From a virus, in the IMG/VR virus record IMGVR_UViG_3300030104_005567, positions 1 to 27,151 of that record: a DNA stretch of 27,151 nucleotides; one strand, given 5' to 3'. The notes below the pieces were generated by a model. The model had not been told where the DNA came from and did no database searches. It saw only the letters and a list, made by a program, of their open reading frames with translations. Both the position numbers and the translations under genes were made by a program. This document shows, piece after piece, positions 23,117 to 27,151 of this stretch. Positions within the stretch are counted from its first letter, which is position 1, and every line of letters begins with the position of its first letter.

Positions 23117-24376
23117 ATGAATGAAAAGATGAGAAAACTCCTCCAAGTAGCGGAGGAGATGGGCATTGATGCGGAGTATAAATTTGCTCCAGAGGGAGCC
23201 GATATAGAGACCTGGGACAGACTGGAGAAGTCTGATCCAAAGTTTGATAAAGAGGGCTATCTAACTAGAGCCCCGAAACCATACACCACTAGAAACAACC
23301 TAGCGATCATCCTAGAGAATGATCCAGAGTTCTTAACTCTCTGCTACAATGATCACTCTAATAAGATCAAGTGGAAGAGTGAGGAGTTATGGGATCCTCA
23401 TCTTGAGGACATAGGACTACATGTAGAGAGATGCTACAGAATAAAGTATCCAAGTCACGATATTAAGAGAGCAGTGCTAAGGGTAGCCCATAAAAATATA
23501 GAGGAGCCGATTAAGGATTGGTTAAACTCTCTACAATGGGATCAGCATCCAAGGATTAACCATCTCTTCCATAAGGTGTTTAAGGCTCAGAGGATAGATG
23601 GAGGAGATGAACTTATCCGAGAGATGAGCAGAAAGTGGATGATCTCTCTGGTGGCTCGGATTATCTTTCCAGGCTGTAAGATGGATACTTTCTTGGTATT
23701 GTGTGGAGAGAAAGGACTGGGAAAGAGTACAGCATTGAGGGCTCTTATTGGAGATGATTGGTTTTCTGATAGTCCCATAGACATCTCCAAAAAGGACTCT
23801 CTGGAACTCATACACAGTACAGAAACTTGGCTCTGGGAGTTAGCAGAACTACACTCTCTCCAAGGGAGAACAGCGGACAATTTTAAGGCTTTTATATCTA
23901 GCGGAGAGGATAAGTTCAGACCATCTTATCAGCAATTCCCTAAGACCTATAAGCGGAGAGTAGTATTTGCTGGGACCTCAAACAATTATCAATTCCTGTC
24001 CGATGGTCCAGAGAGAAGAGTTTGGCCCATAACCTGTGTAAGTGAACTAGATAACCAATACTTGATAGATAATCGGGTACAACTCTTTGCTGAGGCTATG
24101 GATGCTTTTAGGAATAAAGAGATATGGCATCTGGAGAGAGAGTCTCAGATGATGCTATCCAATCTCCAAGAGGCTTACATTATAGATGATCCTTGGGCTC
24201 TAAGAGTTAGAGAGGCTATCACTCAAGGTCTTAATACCACCAGTCAGATAATGATCTATCTGGAGCTATCTACTTCACAGCAACACTCTGGAAACGCTAG
24301 AAGAATAGCCCAGATCGCTAGAGATTATGGATATAAACAGACTATAGTGGAGGGAAAAAGAGTATGGAGAAAGTAA
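23117..24376 (+). CDS. VapE/VirE-like replicative helicase (P-loop ATPase)
   Basis: Replication helicase of the VapE or virulence-associated E family. The 419 residues have a helical N-terminal part with a WLNSLQWDQHPRI segment (residues 135-147) that is highly typical of the family, Walker A GEKGLGKST (197-205), the Walker B-like ETWLWELAEL (236-245), the F-K-A-F-I-S-S-G-E-D-K-F-R-P-S region (256-270), a GTSN sensor (286-289) and paired arginines before the WPI strand (300-305). The C-terminal ~60 residues (TSQIMIYLELS, ARRIAQIARDYGY) form a winged-helix-like end. In phages and satellites this protein works with a primase at a nearby origin, which fits the upstream primase and the mirrored element 1 kb downstream. 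Confidence 0.9.
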   Translation: MNEKMRKLLQVAEEMGIDAEYKFAPEGADIETWDRLEKSDPKFDKEGYLTRAPKPYTTRNNLAIILENDPEFLTLCYNDHSNKIKWKSEELWDPHLEDIGLHVERCYRIKYPSHDIKRAVLRVAHKNIEEPIKDWLNSLQWDQHPRINHLFHKVFKAQRIDGGDELIREMSRKWMISLVARIIFPGCKMDTFLVLCGEKGLGKSTALRALIGDDWFSDSPIDISKKDSLELIHSTETWLWELAELHSLQGRTADNFKAFISSGEDKFRPSYQQFPKTYKRRVVFAGTSNNYQFLSDGPERRVWPITCVSELDNQYLIDNRVQLFAEAMDAFRNKEIWHLERESQMMLSNLQEAYIIDDPWALRVREAITQGLNTTSQIMIYLELSTSQQHSGNARRIAQIARDYGYKQTIVEGKRVWRK

Positions 24377-25296
24377 AAGAATGGAGGCTAGGTTCTCTCT
24401 TCTCTGGGATCGGTGGCTTTGAGTTGGGATTGGAGAGAGCTATTAAAGGCTTAAGAACTGTGTGGCAAGTAGAACAAGAGCAATTTTGTCAAAGTATTTT
24501 GAGAAAACACTGGCCAGATTCAATAATTTATGATGATGTTAGAACTATAAACAAAAACAATGTAGCCCCTGTAGATATTCTATGTGGAGGCTTTCCCTGT
24601 CAAGATATATCCTTGGCTGGAAGAGGAGGAGGAATCAATGCGGAGAGGTCTGGTCTTTGGTGGGAGTACCACAGAATTATCAACGAGTTACAACCCAGAA
24701 TCGCAATCTTGGAAAACGTTACAGCTATCACTGTTCGAGGACTGGGAGCAGTACTTGGATCGCTATCCGAGATTGGGTATGATGCGGAATGGGTCACTAT
24801 ATCAGCTTCACAATTTGGAGCTCCCCATAAGAGAGACAGGTGGTTTTGTGTCGCGTATCCCAGCGGATTCGCTTGTAAGCGGAGGACTACTCCCAACACC
24901 CACAGCAACAGGATCAGAACACAGAACACGATACAGCCAAGGGGGGAGACCTCTAATGTATATGATAGAGAAAGGGATGCTACCTACTCCAACCTCAAGC
25001 GATTGGAAAAGGGAGACACCATCCAAAAGAGACTACAACACAAAAGAGAGAGGGGTGGGAATGGGTCTACCAGCACAAGTAGTACTATCAACGGGAATAA
25101 CAAAAGAGGAGGCTATTGGGCAACGTTTCCAACTCAACCCCCAGTTTTTAGAAGAGATGATGGGGTTTCCAATAGGATGGACCGAGCCTCTAACAGAATC
25201 CGAAAGAACAGAATCAGAGCCCTAGGAAATGCAATAGTTCCACAATGTAGCCAATGGATTGGAGAAAAGATCTGGGATAGTGGATTGTTATTCTAG
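24364..25296 (+). CDS. C5-cytosine DNA methyltransferase (Dcm-like)
   Basis: Methylates cytosine at C5. The 310 residues contain the usual motifs: LFSGIGGFELG (I, about 12-22), GGFPCQDIS (IV, with catalytic Cys79), LENV (VI, 116-119), FGAPHKRDRWF (VIII, 151-161), and the GNAIVPQ of motif X (288-294). The region between about 165 and 275 is polar and Arg/Asn/Thr-rich (TPNTHSNRIRTQNT, KRLQHKRERGG) where the recognition domain is expected. This frame shares its bases with a second conserved gene (24638-25225), which probably limits its sequence. It overlaps the VapE-like gene by 13 bases and is the last early gene before the terminator. Catalysis looks intact. Confidence 0.92.
   Translation: MEKVKEWRLGSLFSGIGGFELGLERAIKGLRTVWQVEQEQFCQSILRKHWPDSIIYDDVRTINKNNVAPVDILCGGFPCQDISLAGRGGGINAERSGLWWEYHRIINELQPRIAILENVTAITVRGLGAVLGSLSEIGYDAEWVTISASQFGAPHKRDRWFCVAYPSGFACKRRTTPNTHSNRIRTQNTIQPRGETSNVYDRERDATYSNLKRLEKGDTIQKRLQHKRERGGNGSTSTSSTINGNNKRGGYWATFPTQPPVFRRDDGVSNRMDRASNRIRKNRIRALGNAIVPQCSQWIGEKIWDSGLLF
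24638..25225 (+). CDS. Embedded +1-frame methyltransferase-associated protein
   Basis: A 195-residue protein in a second frame, lying entirely inside the C5 methyltransferase gene. Its ATG has AGGAGG (24627-24632) with five bases between. It shows motifs I recognise from a conserved phage family often fused to or next to C5 methyltransferases: QSWKTLQLSL (23-32), GMMRNG (47-52), LLPTPTA (84-90), MLPTPTSSDW (114-123) and LNPQF...EMMGFPIGW (166-181). These match that family's W-K-T, G-M-M-R-N-G, L-P-T-P-T-x-S-D and L-N-P-x-F-x-x-x-M-M-G-F-P-x-G-W patterns, which would not arise in a random frame. The role is unknown, perhaps target recognition or a cofactor. A GTG at 24584 would add 18 residues. 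Confidence 0.85.
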   Translation: MRRGLVFGGSTTELSTSYNPESQSWKTLQLSLFEDWEQYLDRYPRLGMMRNGSLYQLHNLELPIRETGGFVSRIPADSLVSGGLLPTPTATGSEHRTRYSQGGRPLMYMIEKGMLPTPTSSDWKRETPSKRDYNTKERGVGMGLPAQVVLSTGITKEEAIGQRFQLNPQFLEEMMGFPIGWTEPLTESERTESEP

Positions 25297-25341
25297 AATT
25301 TGATATACTGTATATACGAGAGTTCCTCTTGTTTATTGGTT

Positions 25342-25370
25342 AACCCCCTTGCTCATCCAAGGGGGTTTTT
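25342..25370 (+). terminator. Strong intrinsic terminator of the early operon
   Basis: AACCCCCTTG (25342-25351) pairs perfectly with CAAGGGGGTT (25358-25367), ten pairs around loop CTCATC. The last stem bases begin a run of five T residues (25366-25370). It lies about 45 bases after the methyltransferase stop, at the end of the early operon and before the mirrored element. Confidence 0.9.
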
Positions 25371-25380
25371 CAGTTTCTAT

Positions 25381-25684
25381 ACAGATAGATCAGTTTAAAA
25401 TACAGATAATAACAGATAAGATACAGATAATAACAGATGGTTAAAAGTGCTACGTTATCGAGTACTACAGTACAAAATATCAAAAAACAAAGATAATTAG
25501 TAGTTAGTTTATATAGAGAATAATAATAGTAGTAGTATTATTATAATTATAGGGAACTGATCTAGAATATAGGCAAAAAGTACACTCTGATCTAGAGAGT
25601 AACGGAGTTATCGTAGAATCATCTATCTGTTATTATCTGTTAATTATCTGTTATTATCTGTTAATTATCAGATTCTATCTGTTT
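25381..25684. repeat. Mirrored phased-repeat element (candidate replication origin)
   Basis: Non-coding region of about 280 bases plus the end of the minus-strand gene. The left arm has ACAGATAA-type octamers at 25381, 25402, 25412, 25423 and 25433. The right arm has the reverse complement ATCTGTTA type at 25625, 25635, 25646, 25656 and 25677. Each arm has one degenerate site (near 25391 and 25667). Spacing outward from the centre is 10, 11, 10, 11, 10 in both. The 37-base cores 25402-25438 and 25625-25661 are identical on opposite strands except for five central bases. The axis is at 25531.5 and carries a hairpin. Phasing near one helical turn suggests a protein bound along one face: a replication initiator, a partition protein or a regulator. 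Confidence 0.85.
25520..25544. other. Hairpin on the axis of the mirrored element
   Basis: ATAATAATA (25520-25528) pairs with TATTATTAT (25536-25544) around GTAGTAG. Its centre, 25532, agrees within a base with the axis of the outer arms. It is all A-T in the stem, so it melts easily, as expected of an unwinding element. Flanking it are two CTGATCTAGA direct repeats (25557-25566, 25587-25596) on the right only, and the dyad GTACT-AC-AGTAC (25462-25473) on the left. Confidence 0.75.
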
Positions 25685-26008
25685 TATAGCACGGTTAACC
25701 CATCTACGAGCTGGAGTACCACCCCAGAGAGCCCAAGCAATTGAGGCTTTGGATGTCTTATCCTGTCTAGCCTTAGATTCTTTAGGGCTCTCTCCGTGTC
25801 TAGCAAACCAAGCTCTCATAAGAATAAGCTGCTCCAGATCTACCTTACCAGAGATTAATTTTCTAGCGGTCCTCATCCCTGTTCCAGGCTTTCTCTTTCC
25901 ATCCTCATCCTTATATGCAGCTCTATTAGATATGGATAGAGATAGATTATATTCAATAGCTCTTTTGGCTATTAGTTGTATGTTTTTTGGTACTGTTACC
26001 GTAGGCAT
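25661..26008 (-). CDS. Conserved phage protein of unknown function, minus strand
   Basis: A 115-residue basic protein, clear on the minus strand, with GGAG six bases before its ATG. Residues about 8-55 form a helical N-terminal region with TGMRTARKLISGKVDLEQL, and the C-terminal motif KASIAWALWGGTPARRWVNRAIKQ (about 86-109) is one I recognise from many small phage proteins of unknown function (pattern A-W-x-L-W-G-G-x-x-x-x-x-W). That region resembles a small DNA- or nucleotide-binding module but this is not established. Its last codons overlap the outer sites of the right arm of the mirrored element, so it may regulate or be regulated there. It is divergent from the + strand gene starting near 26037. 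Confidence 0.75.
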   Translation of the reverse strand: MPTVTVPKNIQLIAKRAIEYNLSLSISNRAAYKDEDGKRKPGTGMRTARKLISGKVDLEQLILMRAWFARHGESPKESKARQDKTSKASIAWALWGGTPARRWVNRAIKQIESDN

Positions 26009-26036
26009 AAGGGGCTCCGATGAGTTATATTATGTT

Positions 26037-26360
26037 ATGAAGATTGTTAATGAACTACCCAAAGATCGCAAAATACTATCCGAGATATTCCAAGGCTTAG
26101 AGGTTGAGGTTCCATTCTGCATAGAGGAAGCTCAAGAGATACTCAGACTACAGATAGAACAGCTCCACGATGCTATCCAATACAAAGAGATAGGGGATAC
26201 ATCTATTATATCAGTGAATGGAGAGATCTACATTGAGGCTAAGTGGGATATGATTGGAGTGATGTTAGATATTAAGAAAGAACAATTCCCTTGTATGGGA
26301 TTGATAGGAACAATATTAACAACAATTAAGATATTAAGAGGAGATGATACAGATGGCTAG
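26037..26360 (+). CDS. Small hypothetical protein (107 aa)
   Basis: Unrecognised. The open frame extends upstream to 25749, but that part is antisense to the minus-strand gene and lacks phage-like composition (hydrophobic Cys/Leu/Ser), so the ATG at 26037 is preferred. The protein has an MKIVNELPKDRKILSEIFQGLEVEVPFCIEEAQEILRLQIEQL helical half and a beta-prone end (SIISVNGEIYIEAKWDMIGVML). No ribosome site is obvious. Only about 28 bases separate it from the divergent gene start, leaving little room for two promoters. The last 8 bases overlap the next gene. Confidence 0.55.
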   Translation: MKIVNELPKDRKILSEIFQGLEVEVPFCIEEAQEILRLQIEQLHDAIQYKEIGDTSIISVNGEIYIEAKWDMIGVMLDIKKEQFPCMGLIGTILTTIKILRGDDTDG

Positions 26361-26571
26361 AAGTGCTAGAGATAACGAACTAATCACATACAAGGTCCAG
26401 CAACTACAGAGAGAGGGATATGCTTTGGACCAAGCCCAAGCTATAGCCCTTAGAATGTACAGGGATGGAGAGTTAAGAGGGACTACTCCAACAGCTCCCA
26501 AGTATACAGCTAAGGATAAAAAGAATATGAATAGGAGACTACGAAGAGCCCATAGGAGTTATCGGAGATGA
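26353..26571 (+). CDS. Small helical basic protein (72 aa)
   Basis: Unrecognised. The ATG at 26353 is preferred to one at 26344 because GAGGAG (26338-26343) is nine bases away from it and would abut the other. The segment ITYKVQQLQREGYALDQAQAIALRMYRDGEL is a helix-turn-helix-like pair resembling small UBA-type domains, followed by a Lys/Arg-rich tail (AKDKKNMNRRLRRAHRSYRR) that may bind nucleic acid. It overlaps its neighbours at both ends (8 bases upstream, ATGA downstream), so it is translationally coupled. Function unknown. Confidence 0.6.
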   Translation: MARSARDNELITYKVQQLQREGYALDQAQAIALRMYRDGELRGTTPTAPKYTAKDKKNMNRRLRRAHRSYRR

Positions 26572-26645
26572 ACGTATACAAAAGAAAAAAGAAACCTTTA
26601 AAGCCTAAGAAACAAAGGACAAAGAGAAAAGGTTATGGCAAATAA
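26568..26645 (+). CDS. 25-aa Lys/Arg-rich mini-gene
   Basis: A short frame starting in an ATGA with the previous stop and preceded by AGGAG nine bases upstream. It encodes MNVYKRKKKPLKPKKQRTKR and ends with KGYGK, more than half Lys or Arg. It overlaps the next gene by 11 bases. The coupled start and ribosome site suggest it is translated, either as a functional peptide or as a leader coupling the next gene. A chance frame is possible because the region is A-rich. Confidence 0.45.
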   Translation: MNVYKRKKKPLKPKKQRTKRKGYGK

Positions 26646-27108
26646 AGTACCGAAGAAATATACTCAAGGCTTGAGTAAGTCAACAAGTGATAAGCGTAAA
26701 GCAGAGATCCGAAAGAGACAGAAAGGGAAGAAGAGCTTTGAGAAGTTGCCTGGTGATACCAAAGCAGAAACCAAGCCAAGCAAGTATACAAAGAGAATCA
26801 AAGCCTCTGGACTCCGATCAGTTATCCAAGAGGAGACTACTAAGAAAACCGGATCCCAGAGAGAGAGATTCATTAAAGCAGTAGCCAGTGTAACCGATAT
26901 ACCAAAAGGAATAATTCAAGAGGTATATGATAAAGGGTTAGCAGCTTGGGCAGTAGGACACAGACCCGGAGCAACTCAAGATCAATGGGCTAGGGCTAGA
27001 GTATATAGCTTTATAAGTAGAGGGAAAACCACAGAGACAGCAGATAAACAACTTTTTGAGGATGCCAAAGAGGCACTTAAGAAAAAAGGGAAGAGGTTCC
27101 CTCGATAG
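26635..27108 (+). CDS. DUF5824-like phage protein
   Basis: A 157-residue basic protein. The first ~50 residues are a Lys/Arg/Ser-rich, likely disordered tail. The rest (KYTKRIKASGLRSVIQEETT, FIKAVASVTDIPKGIIQEVYDKGLAAWAVGHRPGATQDQWARARVYSFISRGKTTETAD, about residues 50-140) matches my recollection of the DUF5824 family found in tailed phages and some large DNA viruses: V-Y-x-x-G-x-A-A-W-x-x-G-H-R-P-G-A, W-x-x-A-R-V-x-S-F and a K-T-x-x-x-A-D end. Function is not established. A ribosome site is not clear (an AGAAAAGG stretch lies upstream), and translation may be coupled to the 25-aa mini-gene it overlaps. It lies near the window edge, where terminase genes may follow. Confidence 0.65.
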   Translation: MANKVPKKYTQGLSKSTSDKRKAEIRKRQKGKKSFEKLPGDTKAETKPSKYTKRIKASGLRSVIQEETTKKTGSQRERFIKAVASVTDIPKGIIQEVYDKGLAAWAVGHRPGATQDQWARARVYSFISRGKTTETADKQLFEDAKEALKKKGKRFPR

Positions 27109-27113
27109 GGGCT

Positions 27114-27151
27114 ATGTGCTCGGACCAGATAGAGGGGGCACTTCTCTCACA
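27114..27151 (+). CDS. Start of a further gene, cut by the window edge
   Basis: An ATG six bases after the previous stop opens a frame running off the end (MCSDQIEGALLS). AGGGG precedes it closely. The order DUF-type gene then terminase would be normal for such a phage, but 12 codons do not allow recognition. Confidence 0.35.
   Translation, partial: MCSDQIEGALLS

Noticed and set aside
23531-23880. Two overlapping minus-strand open frames opposite the VapE-like gene
   Set aside because: They are shadows of the strong + strand gene, with no ribosome sites and atypical composition.
24582-24782. A third-frame open frame inside the C5 methyltransferase gene (66 aa)
   Set aside because: No recognisable motif and short. 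Only the second frame (24638-25225) shows conserved family patterns.
24600-24929. Minus-strand open frame of 109 aa opposite the methyltransferase
   Set aside because: It lies over a region already doubly coding on the + strand and has no motif or ribosome site.
25402-25661. A CRISPR-like array in the gap
   Set aside because: The sites are 8-base and in two inverted groups, with no repeat-spacer structure and no cas genes.
25749-26036. An upstream extension of the + strand gene at 26037, making a 203-aa protein
   Set aside because: The extension is antisense to a convincing minus-strand gene with its own ribosome site, and its Cys/Leu/Ser-rich composition looks like a reverse-strand artefact.
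1-27151. tRNA genes, rRNA, insertion sequences, integrase or attachment site
   Set aside because: No cloverleaf-like region, transposase, recombinase motif or attachment-type duplication was seen. Nearly all bases are coding, and the one long gap is explained by the terminator and mirrored element.

Overview
This window is a stretch of a tailed bacteriophage genome (Caudoviricetes). The non-contractile tail module (tail tube, frameshifted assembly chaperone, tape measure, tail-tip proteins, no sheath) points to a siphovirus. The sequence is AT-rich (roughly 40% GC by eye), densely packed, and coded almost entirely on the + strand, with many 4-base ATGA stop/start overlaps. No integrase, tRNA or rRNA gene is seen. 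Terminase is not in the window and presumably lies just outside one edge. The host cannot be read from the sequence. The fiber repeats and several conserved phage families recall uncultured aquatic phages, but that is inference.

Layout. (1) 1-7058, head and connector: portal (cut by the left edge), a small Cys-rich protein, a scaffold-like coiled coil, a cassette of beta-rich decoration or fiber proteins, the HK97-type major capsid protein with its own promoter, and head-tail connector or completion proteins. (2) 7099-15553, tail: tail tube, tail assembly chaperone G and its -1 frameshift product GT, a minor tail protein, tape measure, a 1062-aa tail protein with BNR/Asp-box repeats, and a tail hub-like protein. 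(3) 15594-16966, lysis: an Amidase_3 endolysin, a holin-like one-TM protein, and a minus-strand gene of unknown role. (4) 17025-25296, early operon: small regulators, Sak4-like ATPase, a PAPS-reductase-like protein, a DPPY methyltransferase-like protein, RusA resolvase, a beta-class DNA methyltransferase, a primase with a C-terminal zinc motif, a VapE-like helicase and a C5-cytosine methyltransferase. Three small HTH or HTH-like proteins are interspersed. (5) 25297-25660, non-coding: a strong terminator and a large symmetric element proposed as a replication origin or nucleoprotein assembly site. (6) 25661-27151: a minus-strand conserved phage gene, then small + strand genes ending in a DUF5824-like protein.

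Main discoveries. (a) A 195-aa conserved phage methyltransferase-associated protein is encoded out of frame entirely inside the C5 methyltransferase gene, with its own AGGAGG site. (b) An approximately 300-bp mirrored ladder of 8-bp sites is phased at 10/11 bp, with a hairpin exactly on its dyad axis. (c) A canonical A AAT TTT frameshift site with a downstream hairpin makes the otherwise invisible T half of the tail chaperone. (d) A PAPS-reductase-like/DPPY-methyltransferase-like gene pair suggests a DNA or nucleotide modification step. (e) The word GCGGAG is over-represented, strand-biased and frame-independent. Working together, the early operon should copy, recombine and modify the phage DNA, while the late region builds head and tail and lyses the cell.
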